Shown one piece after another: positions 50,619-58,370 of a DNA stretch of 58,370 bases. Location of the stretch: the NCBI GenBank assembly GCA_022772305.1, contig JALFAQ010000007.1, positions 1 through 58,370 of the forward strand, given 5' to 3'. Position 1 is the stretch's first letter. Each line of letters starts with the position of its first letter. A program made the position numbers and the translations under genes. The notes under the pieces are model-generated. The model was not told the DNA's origin and ran no database searches. It was given only the letters and a program-made list of their open reading frames with translations. The stretch comes from Corynebacterium glucuronolyticum (GTDB taxonomy: Bacteria > Actinomycetota > Actinomycetes > Mycobacteriales > Mycobacteriaceae).

Positions 50619-52361
50619 GCTGACAAAGACTACGCCGACTACACACTCACACCCGACGGCCTGGTGAAAGAAACCAGCGCCCGCAACTTCCCGCAGGCCT
50701 ACCCTGCCCCCGGCGACCAGCCGTGGGAGAAGTCTGATCCGGAGTGGTACAAGAGCGCTGTCTTCTACGAAGTTCTCGTCCGCGCCTTCTACGACTCCAA
50801 CGGTGATGGCACAGGGGATCTCAAAGGTCTCACCGAAAAACTCAAGTACATCAAGTGGCTGGGTGTCGACTGCATCTGGTTGCCGCCGTTTTACGATTCG
50901 CCCCTGCGCGACGGGGGTTACGACATCCGCGACTTCCGCAAGATTCTCCCGGAGTTCGGCACCGTCGACGACTTTGTGGCGCTTGTCGACGAAGCCCACA
51001 AACTCGGGCTGCGCGTCATCACCGACATGGTGGTCAACCACACGAGCGACGAGCACCCGTGGTTTACCCAATCTGTCGAGGATCCGGACGGCCCCTACGG
51101 GGAATTCTACGTGTGGAACGACACGGACGATGCCTACTCCGATGCGCGCATTATCTTTGTCGATACGGAAACATCCAACTGGACATACAACGAAAAGCGT
51201 GGCCAGTACTACTGGCACCGCTTCTTCCACCACCAGCCGGATCTCAACTACGACAACCCGAAGGTGCAGGAGGCCATCCTCGACGCGATGCGTTTCTGGC
51301 TAGATCTCGGCCTCGACGGGTTCCGGCTTGATGCGGTCCCCTACCTGTTTGAACGGGAGGGAACCAACTGTGAGAACCTGCCGGAAACGCACGCGTTCCT
51401 CAAGCGTTGTCGCGCGATGGTGGATGAGGAGTACCCGGGTCGTATCCTCCTCGCCGAGGCCAATCAGTGGCCGGTGGATGTAGTGGAGTACTTCGGTGAG
51501 CCCGATGTGGGCGACGAGTGCCACATGTGCTTCCACTTCCCCGTCATGCCCCGTATCTTTATGGCCTCCCGCATGCAATCGCGGGATCCGATTTCCTCCA
51601 TTTTGCGCTCAACGCCGGTCATCCCGGAATCGGCGCAGTGGGGTATCTTCCTGCGCAACCACGACGAGCTGACGCTGGAGATGGTGACCGAGGACGAGCG
51701 CGCCTACATGTACCAGCAGTTCGCCTACGATCCGCGAATGAAGTCCAACGTGGGCATCAGGCGCCGTCTCGCACCCCTTTTGGAAGGCGACAGGAACCAG
51801 CTGGAACTCTTCACAGCGCTGCTACTGTCGCTGCCAGGTTCTCCCGTCCTGTATTACGGTGACGAGATCGGCATGGGCGACAACATCTGGCTTGGCGATC
51901 GCGACGGTGTGCGCACGCCGATGCAGTGGTCGCCGGACCGCAACGGCGGCTTCTCCTCCGCCGAGCCGGAGCAGCTGTACGCCCCCGCCATCATGAACGC
52001 GGAATTTGGCTACGGTGCCGTCAACGTGGAAACCCAACGTGGCAGGGATTCCTCCCTGTTGAACTGGACGCGCTCCCTCATCCATATCCGAAAGCAGTAC
52101 GACGCCTTTGGTAAGGGTGAATTTAAGGAACTTCCATGCGACAATATAACAGTGTTCAGTTTTGTTCTCTCCCACCAGGACGAGACAATTCTGTGCGTCA
52201 ATAACCTCAGCTCCCGCCCACAACCCGCCAAACTCGACCTGTCTGAATTCGCCGGAGGCAGTGCCCGGGAGCTCACCGGTGGCGAGGAGTTCCCGGAGCT
52301 TTCGGACTCCTGGACGCTGACACTGCCCCCCTACGGATTCTTCTGGTTTGATATTTCATGA
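50616..52361 (+). CDS. treS: Trehalose synthase (maltose alpha-D-glucosyltransferase)
   Basis: A 581-aa GH13 enzyme. [11 protein letters not shown] near 240 carries the nucleophile Asp, L-L-A-E-A-N-Q-W-P near 285 the acid Glu, and L-R-N-H-D-E-L-T-L near 350 the third acid. It interconverts maltose and trehalose and can supply maltose for GlgE-type glucan synthesis. The stop overlaps the mak start as ATGA, the usual treS-mak coupling. Confidence 0.95.
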   Translation: MADKDYADYTLTPDGLVKETSARNFPQAYPAPGDQPWEKSDPEWYKSAVFYEVLVRAFYDSNGDGTGDLKGLTEKLKYIKWLGVDCIWLPPFYDSPLRDGGYDIRDFRKILPEFGTVDDFVALVDEAHKLGLRVITDMVVNHTSDEHPWFTQSVEDPDGPYGEFYVWNDTDDAYSDARIIFVDTETSNWTYNEKRGQYYWHRFFHHQPDLNYDNPKVQEAILDAMRFWLDLGLDGFRLDAVPYLFEREGTNCENLPETHAFLKRCRAMVDEEYPGRILLAEANQWPVDVVEYFGEPDVGDECHMCFHFPVMPRIFMASRMQSRDPISSILRSTPVIPESAQWGIFLRNHDELTLEMVTEDERAYMYQQFAYDPRMKSNVGIRRRLAPLLEGDRNQLELFTALLLSLPGSPVLYYGDEIGMGDNIWLGDRDGVRTPMQWSPDRNGGFSSAEPEQLYAPAIMNAEFGYGAVNVETQRGRDSSLLNWTRSLIHIRKQYDAFGKGEFKELPCDNITVFSFVLSHQDETILCVNNLSSRPQPAKLDLSEFAGGSARELTGGEEFPELSDSWTLTLPPYGFFWFDIS

Positions 52362-53521
52362 TTAACACTGACTCTTTGGCCTCTGCCCGCTTCTTCGCTA
52401 CCAAAACTGAGCCGATTACCGGCGTCAACGTGATCGCAGAAGCGCCCCTGGAGCGCCCCGCACTCATCAAGGGCAAGGATGCCCCGGGTGTGCTCACCTT
52501 CGCCCGCGTCCACCGTGAGAGTGGAAGCGACCTGTACCAACTGGTCGTCGACAAGCAAGGAAACGACATCCTGGGGCAGGAGGACACCGCGTTTGCAGCG
52601 GGAAAACAGCTGTCCAACGGATATGCGGCGGGAAGTGGCGTGCTCCACAAGCTCACCGACCCGGCGATGCCGCCGGTGGAGACCGTGCGCAAGGTGGGCG
52701 AACAGTCCAACACCTCGTGGATTTACAACGACCGGGTCATCGTCAAGTACTTCCGGCGCCTCACCCCGGCCCCAAACCCGGAAATTGAGCTCCTCGAAGC
52801 CCTGACCGAGGCCGGCTGCACCCACATCGCGCCACTGCGCGCCTGGACCACCGTGGACATCGAGGGAACCGAGTACGTCACAGCCATGCTCCAGGACGTT
52901 GTTCCCGGAGAGGATGGCTACGAATTCACCACCGCCCACCCCGACGACCTCGATGTGGCACCCCTCGGCGAGGCGATCCGCGATGTCCACACGCAGCTGG
53001 AAAAGACGTGTGGCACCGGTAGCTTCGCCCCCGGTGAGTTGACGACAAACCTCAACGCCCGGCTCGATGGGCTGGTCGCCCGCGCCCCGCAGCTCGCCGA
53101 GTACGAGGACAAGCTCCGCGCGCTGTACCAGGCCATTGCTGACCGGACAATCCCCACCCAGCGCATTCACGGCGACCTCCACCTCGGCCAGACGTTGACC
53201 CACGACGGTACGTGGGTGCTCATCGATTTCGAGGGCGAGCCCGCAGCCAGCGTGGAGGAACGACGTCGCCTCGACTCCCCGCTGCGCGACCTTGCCGGCA
53301 TGATCCGCTCCTTCGGTTACGCGGCAACCACCAGCAACAAGGACGAAAACTGGACGGCAGAAAAGACGAACGAGCTACTTACCAGCTACGGTAATGTGGA
53401 CAAGGACGTTCTGCGCGCCTACATCGCCGATAAGTGCGCCTACGAGGTCGTGTACGAGCTGGAGAACCGGCCACACATGGTGGACGTTCCCGCACGCGCC
53501 CTCGCAGCGCTTCTGTCCTAG
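52358..53521 (+). CDS. mak: Maltokinase
   Basis: A 387-aa aminoglycoside-phosphotransferase-fold kinase. The Brenner motif is [11 protein letters not shown] near 268, and the metal site follows at V-L-I-D-F-E-G-E-P. It phosphorylates maltose to maltose-1-phosphate using ATP. It is shorter than the mycobacterial enzyme (about 455 aa), mainly at the N-terminal cap. It overlaps treS by 4 bp, so the pair is translated together and forms the trehalose to maltose-1-phosphate branch. Confidence 0.9.
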   Translation: MINTDSLASARFFATKTEPITGVNVIAEAPLERPALIKGKDAPGVLTFARVHRESGSDLYQLVVDKQGNDILGQEDTAFAAGKQLSNGYAAGSGVLHKLTDPAMPPVETVRKVGEQSNTSWIYNDRVIVKYFRRLTPAPNPEIELLEALTEAGCTHIAPLRAWTTVDIEGTEYVTAMLQDVVPGEDGYEFTTAHPDDLDVAPLGEAIRDVHTQLEKTCGTGSFAPGELTTNLNARLDGLVARAPQLAEYEDKLRALYQAIADRTIPTQRIHGDLHLGQTLTHDGTWVLIDFEGEPAASVEERRRLDSPLRDLAGMIRSFGYAATTSNKDENWTAEKTNELLTSYGNVDKDVLRAYIADKCAYEVVYELENRPHMVDVPARALAALLS

Positions 53522-53524
53522 CGT

Positions 53525-54094
53525 CTAGACGCGGCTGAGCAGCGCCTCGCGCAACTCCGCATGCGACAGCTGCTCACCGATCCACGGGCTGAATGCGAAC
53601 GGGGTCGCCCGCACCCCCGCGATAAGCTCCGTGGCGGGCACCCACGTATACGCGTCGACCTCGTCAGGGGCGAAGTCGACGCGCGCGCCGGGAGCCACCC
53701 GCGCAACGAACACGGGGCAGACCTCCCACTCCACTACCCCGGCGGAGTCTGTCGCCCGGTATTCAAAATCAGGCAGCACACACTCGACAGCGGTGAAATC
53801 CTCTGCCTTCATCCCCAGTTCCTCGAACCCGCGCCGCACAAGTGCCTCCTCCGGGTTCTCCCCCGGACCGGGGTGGCCACACATAGAGTTTGTCCACACG
53901 CCGGGGAAGGTGCGCTTGCTCAATGCGCGTCGACTGACCAACACGCGTCCCTCCGGATCTACCACATAGCAGCTGAATGCGAGGTGCAGCGGGGTCTTGT
54001 CAGTGTGGATGGTGGCCTTGTCCGCCACGCCACACGGGTTCTTGGACGCATCGAGGAGCACGACCTGCTCTGGTTCGGTACGGGGTGATGTCAT
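53525..54094 (-). CDS. idi: Isopentenyl-diphosphate delta-isomerase, type 1
   Basis: A 189-aa Nudix-fold enzyme. W-T-N-S-M-C-G-H-P carries the catalytic Cys, R-R-G-F-E-E-L-G the Nudix-like helix, and D-F-E-Y-R-A the catalytic Glu. It converts IPP to DMAPP, supplying starter for crtE next door. The start is ATG 54094, 6 nt after TACGCT on the minus strand; the longer frame has no start signal. The 3' end is 3 bp from mak on the other strand. Confidence 0.93.
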   Translation of the reverse strand: MTSPRTEPEQVVLLDASKNPCGVADKATIHTDKTPLHLAFSCYVVDPEGRVLVSRRALSKRTFPGVWTNSMCGHPGPGENPEEALVRRGFEELGMKAEDFTAVECVLPDFEYRATDSAGVVEWEVCPVFVARVAPGARVDFAPDEVDAYTWVPATELIAGVRATPFAFSPWIGEQLSHAELREALLSRV

Positions 54095-54156
54095 GCCCCT
54101 AGCGTACTTGGCCGGTGCTCCCACGAAATCACCTGGTGCTGTGGGACAATGGCACT

Positions 54157-55242
54157 ATGCCCGTCCCGCAAGAAGCCCATCCTCTTTTCCGCGCCCGGAC
54201 GCACGCCTCCGCGGAGATCGTCGCCCGCGAAGTCGCGGCCTTTTCCGTCCGCCTTGACGAGTTCAACTCGGATAACGCTGACTACGGCGGTCGCACCGCA
54301 GAAATCGCCACGACGGGGACGCACCTGCGTTCCCTCCTCGTCCACCTCGGTGCCGACCGGCCGGCACCGGAAAGAAACAGTGCCGACAGTGCTAATAGTG
54401 CCGTCCACCGTCCCGACGCACTCGTCGGCGCAGCCTTCGACCTCGTCCACACGGGTTTGTGCATCATCGACGATGTCATCGATGCAGACCACTCCCGCCG
54501 TGGGCTGAAAACCATTCACGCCACGGCCACCTCCATCGCGTCGCCGACGATCGGTACCCACGCGGCTGCCCACTACGGCAACTCCATCGCTGTTCTCATC
54601 GGAATGAGCGCGCTCAATGCGGCGACCTCCGTTGTCGCCGAGGCGGACATCGATCCGGCAATCACCCGGCAGGTCATCGCGGAGCTCACCACCGCCGTGG
54701 ATGACGCAATTATCGGCGAGTTCATGGACGTGGAGCATTCCCTCCCCGGCCACGATCCCACCCCACGCCAGGTGGACAACGCGGCGCTCCTGAAAACGTC
54801 CCCCTACAGCTTTGAGGCACCCCTTGTGTGTGGCGCGCTCCTCGCCGGCCGCTCCGACGAGGCCTGCACGAGCCTGCGGATCATCGCCCGCCACTTGGGT
54901 GCGGCGTTCCGCATGGCTGATGACCTGCGCGCGCTCACCGGCGACGGGTTCGTGGGCGATATCCGTAACCACCGCACGACCCCGCTCATGGTGCTGGCAG
55001 AGAACTACCCCACCTGGCCGAAGATCCACCTGGCGTTGAGTTCCATGCGCATGGATGCGGCCCGCGCACTTCTCGCCGATTCCGGCATCCTCGAGGAGGC
55101 CTGCTCCATCGGTGAAAGCCACCTCACCGCCGCCAGGGAGAAGGCCCAGGAAGCAGAGGTCTTCTCGGCACCTGCTGCCTCCACCTTCCAGTACATTTGT
55201 TCCCGCTTCGAGGAGCTTCTCCACCCCGACAATCTGAATTAG
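54157..55242 (+). CDS. crtE: Polyprenyl (geranylgeranyl-type) diphosphate synthase
   Basis: A 361-aa trans-prenyltransferase. The first Asp-rich motif is I-D-D-V-I-D-A-D-H-S-R-R-G near 108, and the second is F-R-M-A-D-D-L-R-A-L-T-G-D near 250. It extends allylic diphosphates with IPP and probably makes GGPP for carotenoid or quinone synthesis. The ATG is 6 nt after GACAAT, so it is likely leaderless; a longer frame upstream overlaps the divergent idi promoter. crtI follows after 13 bp. Confidence 0.88.
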   Translation: MPVPQEAHPLFRARTHASAEIVAREVAAFSVRLDEFNSDNADYGGRTAEIATTGTHLRSLLVHLGADRPAPERNSADSANSAVHRPDALVGAAFDLVHTGLCIIDDVIDADHSRRGLKTIHATATSIASPTIGTHAAAHYGNSIAVLIGMSALNAATSVVAEADIDPAITRQVIAELTTAVDDAIIGEFMDVEHSLPGHDPTPRQVDNAALLKTSPYSFEAPLVCGALLAGRSDEACTSLRIIARHLGAAFRMADDLRALTGDGFVGDIRNHRTTPLMVLAENYPTWPKIHLALSSMRMDAARALLADSGILEEACSIGESHLTAAREKAQEAEVFSAPAASTFQYICSRFEELLHPDNLN

Positions 55243-55255
55243 TAAAGGATTTTCT

Positions 55256-56815
55256 GTGTCTGCCACTGCGTCCTCCTCCCCGTCTCCTGTTGTTGTTATC
55301 GGTGGTGGGGTCACAGGCCTTGCCACCGCGGGGCTCCTCGCCCGGGCGGGCTATGAGGTGACACTGCTGGAAAAGCTTGACGACCTCGGCGGCCGGGTGG
55401 GCACGTTCACCAGTGGGGACTACCGCTGGGACACCGGCCCCAGCTGGTGGCTCATGCCAGAGGCGTACGACCACTTCTTCTCCCTCATGGGAACCTCGAC
55501 GGAGGAAGAACTGGATCTCCATAGCCTTGATCCGGCGTACCGCGTGGTCACCGACAGTTTCCCCACCATTGATGTGCGCACCGGTATGGAGAACGTCGTC
55601 GCTCTTGCGGAGTCGGTGGAGCGCGGTGCCGGCGAGAAGATCCGCGCCTATCTGAACGAAGCAACACTTACATACAGGGTTGCCCTCAACACGTTCCTGT
55701 ACACCACGTTTACCTCCGTCAAGCCGTTTTTGGACAGGGAGATCCTCACCCGGATTCCGCTGCTCATTCGACTTCTCACCCGCAGCCTGAAGGATGATGT
55801 TGAGGCGCAGTTCAACAATCCAATTCTGCGGATGCTCCTCGAGTACCCTGCGGTTTTTGTGGCCACCCGACCCGATCGTGCGCCCAGCATGTACAAGCTG
55901 CTCAGCCACACGGATCTCATCGCCGGCGTGAAGTACCCGCAGGGTGGCTACTACCAACTCATTAGGAAGATGGCCGAGCTTGCTGAGGCCAACGGTGCCA
56001 CGCTGAAAACAGGCTGCACCGTCACCCGGATCCTCACCAAAAAGGCAAAGGTAACGGGGGTGCGCTTTACGCACAACGGCAAGGAGGACACCATCCCTGC
56101 GGGGATCGTTGTGTCCACCGCCGATCTTCACCACACGGAGACCTCTCTTCTCCCCTCCCGCCTGCGGTCGGTTCGTTCCTGGTCACGGAAGGATCCTGGC
56201 ATCAGCTCTATCGTGGCGCTTCTCGGTGTCGCTGATCCGTTGCCCACGCTTGCGCATCACACTTTGTCGCTTTCCGACGATTGGTCGCCGGACTTTGCCG
56301 CCATTTCGGGCGCGCGTCCGGGCCAGGAGTTCTCCCGCAGTGTGTACGTGTGCAAGGCGAGTGCGACGGATCCGACTCTTGCCCCGCCGAATCATTCCAA
56401 CATTTTCATCCTCATTCCTACGGCTGCGGATCCGTCCATCGGCCGTGGTTCTGCGTATAACCAAAACCCGAGTCAAAGGGTAGAGGACATCGTCGATGAG
56501 GTCATCGACATCGTCGCTAGGCGTGCCGATGCCCCGGCGCTCAAGGAGAAGGTGGAGAAGCGTTTCACCATCGGCCCGGCGGATTTTAAAAACCGCTACA
56601 ACTCGTGGCAGGCCTCCTCCATCGGACTTGCCCACACGCTGTGGCAGTCGGCGTTCCTCCGCGGCTCAAACGTATCCAGCAAGGTCGCCGGCCTCTACTT
56701 GGCCGGTGGCACAACCGTCCCTGGTGTAGGCGTGCCACTGTGTCTCATTTCTGCGGAGAATGTTCTCAAGCGTCTCCGTGGTGATTCCACCTCCGGCCCG
56801 CTTCCCTACCTGTAG
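55256..56815 (+). CDS. crtI: Phytoene desaturase (CrtI family)
   Basis: A 519-aa FAD-dependent desaturase. The N-terminal dinucleotide motif is V-V-V-I-G-G-G-V-T-G-L-A-T-A, then E-K-L-D-D-L-G-G-R-V-G-T-F. The C-terminal carotenoid signature is L-Y-L-A-G-G-T-T-V-P-G-V-G-V-P-L near 485. It introduces double bonds into phytoene or a related C40/C30/C50 precursor. AAAGGA is 6 nt before the GTG start. No phytoene synthase gene is present between crtE and crtI or downstream in this window. Confidence 0.92.
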   Translation: MSATASSSPSPVVVIGGGVTGLATAGLLARAGYEVTLLEKLDDLGGRVGTFTSGDYRWDTGPSWWLMPEAYDHFFSLMGTSTEEELDLHSLDPAYRVVTDSFPTIDVRTGMENVVALAESVERGAGEKIRAYLNEATLTYRVALNTFLYTTFTSVKPFLDREILTRIPLLIRLLTRSLKDDVEAQFNNPILRMLLEYPAVFVATRPDRAPSMYKLLSHTDLIAGVKYPQGGYYQLIRKMAELAEANGATLKTGCTVTRILTKKAKVTGVRFTHNGKEDTIPAGIVVSTADLHHTETSLLPSRLRSVRSWSRKDPGISSIVALLGVADPLPTLAHHTLSLSDDWSPDFAAISGARPGQEFSRSVYVCKASATDPTLAPPNHSNIFILIPTAADPSIGRGSAYNQNPSQRVEDIVDEVIDIVARRADAPALKEKVEKRFTIGPADFKNRYNSWQASSIGLAHTLWQSAFLRGSNVSSKVAGLYLAGGTTVPGVGVPLCLISAENVLKRLRGDSTSGPLPYL

Positions 56816-56818
56816 CTT

Positions 56819-58370
56819 CTAGGATTTTGCCCAGGCTCCGATGGGGCCGGGGACCATGGGTGGGGCCTCCCCGACGATAGCCCGCGTGTTGGCATCCTGC
56901 TCCAATTCGGGCAGCACGGTTTTAATGTTCCGGGATTTCTTCTCCCGGCCTCCTGCCGGCACCATCCCCACAGGTATGACACCACGCCCCACACCAGCAC
57001 GCGAACCACCCGCACGACCAGCACCACCAAGAGCAGCACCAGGCACAGCCCCGGCAGCACCCGCACCCACACCACCAGACCCAGCACCGGCACCGCCGGC
57101 GGCAAGCAACCCCGCCCCCACACCAGCACCCAGCCCAGCACCCAGCCCAGCACCAACACCGGCAGCACCCCGACGAGAAGCAGAACCCACCCCAGCACCA
57201 AAACGAGACGAACCACCACGGCCACCACCAGAAGGAGTCACAGCAGACGCAGGACGCACCCTACTACTACTGCTGCTTCCACCCCGGCGGGTAGAACCCG
57301 CAGCACCTGCACCTAGTGTACCAGCAGCAACCGGCACACCACCACGCCCAGAACCAGACACACCAGCAGCAGGAACACCACCGGCAGGAATGGCACCTGT
57401 ACTTGCAGCACTCGGCACACCACCACCAGCACCACTCAGCAACGGGGACGACACTTGGGGCACCCCCTGGGTACGTGTGGCCGCATCCCCACCAGACACC
57501 ACACCACCAGCAGGAATCACCCCGCCACCAGACGTACTTCCCCCGTGTGTGACAGCCCCCTGCATACGGTGCACATCCTCCACCAACACACGATCAGGCT
57601 TGCCCTCCCGAATACGATCAATATGGTCTTTCAACACCTCCTGCGACAGGCTTGCCGTCTCCTCCAACTCCGCCTCCAACAAACCACCCGTAGCAGGAGG
57701 CACAGACGAATCAATAAGAGAACCCACCCGCGGTTCTGCCAAACTCAACAACGGAGGCATCGCAAACCTCGCATACGCCGCAAGCGCCAACTTCTCCTGC
57801 ACCTGGCGCACCCCCGGCACCATGTTCGCCATCACCGTCGCATTCATCATCGCAGCCTCAGCCACACCTAGCTTGTGTGTCCACCCCATCCGTGATGCCC
57901 ACACCCCCATCGCCTGAGCATTACCCGCAAACGACCCCACCACCCCACTTGTCACCCGGATCCTATCGACTACAGCATCAATAACCTCCCCTCGGTTAGC
58001 TGCCTGAATATCATTCGCCACACCCCGCAAACGACCAGCAACATCCTGCATGGTCGTGGACAAGGCCTCCCACGCGGTAGAGGCCTGCCCAATCGCTGCC
58101 GTCTGCGTGGTGAAATAATCCCGCAAAAGCCCCACCACCGACTGTGGCGGAACCACACTCTTCAGGCCGACAACCACTGGCACCGGTGTTATCGACTCCG
58201 GAACATAAACCCCCACACCACCAGAAACCACACCAGTTGTGCCGGCGGCATCAGACGCATTGTGGAGAACAGTCAGCCCATGGGCGAACACATCCTCCTG
58301 CAGGGAAAACCCCTCCACCGTAGCCCCCAACCCCCTGGCTAAGCCCTCAACAATCCGGCCCAAACCCTGC
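56819..58370 (-). CDS. Gly/Ala-rich protein with helical N-terminal domain, 5' end outside the window
   Basis: More than 514 residues, open to the edge. The visible N-terminal third is helical (A-S-T-A-W-E-A-L-S-T-T-M, G-R-L-R-G-V-A-N-D-I-Q-A-A-N) and resembles ESX/PPE-associated secreted proteins. Then about 200 residues of low complexity in Gly, Ala, Val and Ser follow (repeated G-A-G-L-G-A-G). It ends R-N-I-K-T-V-L-P-E-L and P-P-M-V-P-G-P-I-G-A-W-A, a tail style recalled from actinobacterial ESX-linked proteins. The coding strand is GT-rich, unlike neighbours. A Pro-rich frame on the other strand is its shadow. Function unknown. Confidence 0.55.
   Translation of the reverse strand, partial: QGLGRIVEGLARGLGATVEGFSLQEDVFAHGLTVLHNASDAAGTTGVVSGGVGVYVPESITPVPVVVGLKSVVPPQSVVGLLRDYFTTQTAAIGQASTAWEALSTTMQDVAGRLRGVANDIQAANRGEVIDAVVDRIRVTSGVVGSFAGNAQAMGVWASRMGWTHKLGVAEAAMMNATVMANMVPGVRQVQEKLALAAYARFAMPPLLSLAEPRVGSLIDSSVPPATGGLLEAELEETASLSQEVLKDHIDRIREGKPDRVLVEDVHRMQGAVTHGGSTSGGGVIPAGGVVSGGDAATRTQGVPQVSSPLLSGAGGGVPSAASTGAIPAGGVPAAGVSGSGRGGVPVAAGTLGAGAAGSTRRGGSSSSSRVRPASAVTPSGGGRGGSSRFGAGVGSASRRGAAGVGAGLGAGLGAGVGAGLLAAGGAGAGSGGVGAGAAGAVPGAALGGAGRAGGSRAGVGRGVIPVGMVPAGGREKKSRNIKTVLPELEQDANTRAIVGEAPPMVPGPIGAWAKS
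57000..57330 (-). repeat. Low-complexity GT-rich (coding strand) repeat region
   Basis: Short imperfect repeats of the type CCAGCACCC on the plus strand, encoding alternating Gly/Ala/Val/Leu, including a run at about 57118-57165 of near-identical 12-15 bp units. The region is prone to copy-number variation. Confidence 0.7.

Larger units (their letters stand above)
4081..52556. repeat. Dispersed 11-bp word CGTCGACAAGC, 16 exact copies
   Basis: Plus orientation starts: 4081, 14088, 16226, 26056, 33610, 38328, 39730, 42045, 47773, 52546. Minus orientation (GCTTGTCGACG): 13751, 21925, 31471, 32631, 45015, 50981. The preceding base is G or T in 15 of 16. In genes it encodes Leu-Val-Asp (8), Val-Asp-Lys (5) or Leu-Ser-Thr (2), and one copy is intergenic. 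Copies with one mismatch are much rarer than exact ones (for example 7885). Confidence 0.7.

Noticed and set aside
57000..57460. Repeat-rich CCACCA/CCAGCA tract as a CRISPR array
   Set aside because: Units are short, imperfect and in frame with a Gly/Ala-rich protein; there are no spacers of constant length and no cas genes.
56841..57917. Long Pro/Ala-rich plus-strand frame opposite the Gly-rich gene
   Set aside because: It is the antisense shadow of a longer frame that remains open to the window edge and has a normal helical domain; Pro/Thr-rich shadows are expected opposite Gly/Val-rich coding DNA.

Overview
The window looks like a chromosomal segment of a high-GC Gram-positive bacterium of the order Mycobacteriales, most likely a Corynebacterium. 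The evidence is gene content and order. One block (about 0.6-8.1 kb, then aceE) carries a bifunctional RNase H/phosphatase, a zinc-ribbon coiled-coil protein, a Nif3-like protein, CobC, a HAD protein plus low-molecular-weight phosphatase pair, SURF1, CobD and a DUF3052 protein. From memory this matches the Mycobacterium tuberculosis Rv2228c-Rv2241 neighbourhood. A second block (about 20.4-41.5 kb: dnaG, dgt, a TPM protein, glyS, an ArsR regulator, zur, uppS, recO, era, a CBS protein, ybeY, phoH, rsmE, dnaJ2, hrcA, hemW) resembles Rv2343c-Rv2388c. No insertion sequence, CRISPR array, rRNA or prophage is visible.

Layout. 1-0.6 kb: poorly coding, possibly decayed. 0.6-4.6 kb: leftward operon cobC > nif3-like > zinc ribbon > rnhC, with overlapping stops and starts. 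4.6-6.6 kb: rightward HAD, ptpA, SURF1. 6.6-8.1 kb: leftward cobD, tRNA-Val, DUF3052. 8.3-12.5 kb: rightward amino-acid permease and aceE. 12.5-15.4 kb: alpha/beta hydrolase, solitary acyl carrier protein, a first HNH endonuclease-like gene and a small hypothetical. 15.6-18.7 kb: beta-lactamase-like protein, dicarboxylate-type symporter, TRIC-type membrane protein, tRNA-Asn. 18.8-26 kb: tRNA-Met, a small protein, glutaminase, dnaG, a secreted guanyl-specific RNase, dgt and a TPM protein. 26-30 kb: glyS with two paralogous small proteins, then the divergent arsR-zur pair. 29.6-39 kb: a long leftward housekeeping series from hrcA to a ferritin/VIT fusion. 39.2-42.2 kb: a second HNH gene, hemW and a hypothetical. 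42.3-50.4 kb: fadD, malQ, M3 peptidase with two microproteins, carboxylesterase, secreted small protein. 50.6-56.8 kb: treS-mak (trehalose/maltose/glycogen), idi, crtE, crtI (isoprenoid and carotenoid). 56.8 kb to the end: a Gly/Ala-rich gene cut by the window edge.

Functionally the window joins RNA/DNA maintenance (RNase H, primase, RecO, dGTPase, Era, YbeY, RsmE), protein quality control (DnaJ2/HrcA), zinc and iron handling (Zur, VIT fusion), central carbon entry (AceE), alpha-glucan/trehalose turnover (MalQ, TreS, Mak) and polyprenyl metabolism (UppS, Idi, CrtE, CrtI).

The strongest unexplained signals are: (1) an 11-bp word, CGTCGACAAGC, present in 16 exact copies in both orientations and several reading frames and once between genes, which looks like a DNA-level signal; (2) two paralogous HNH genes that share a leaderless promoter layout and each carry a pair of inverted DnaA-box-like sites directly upstream; (3) a primase in which all four expected zinc ligands are replaced; (4) an amino-acid permease whose conserved N-terminus begins where an ATA codon replaces the expected start.
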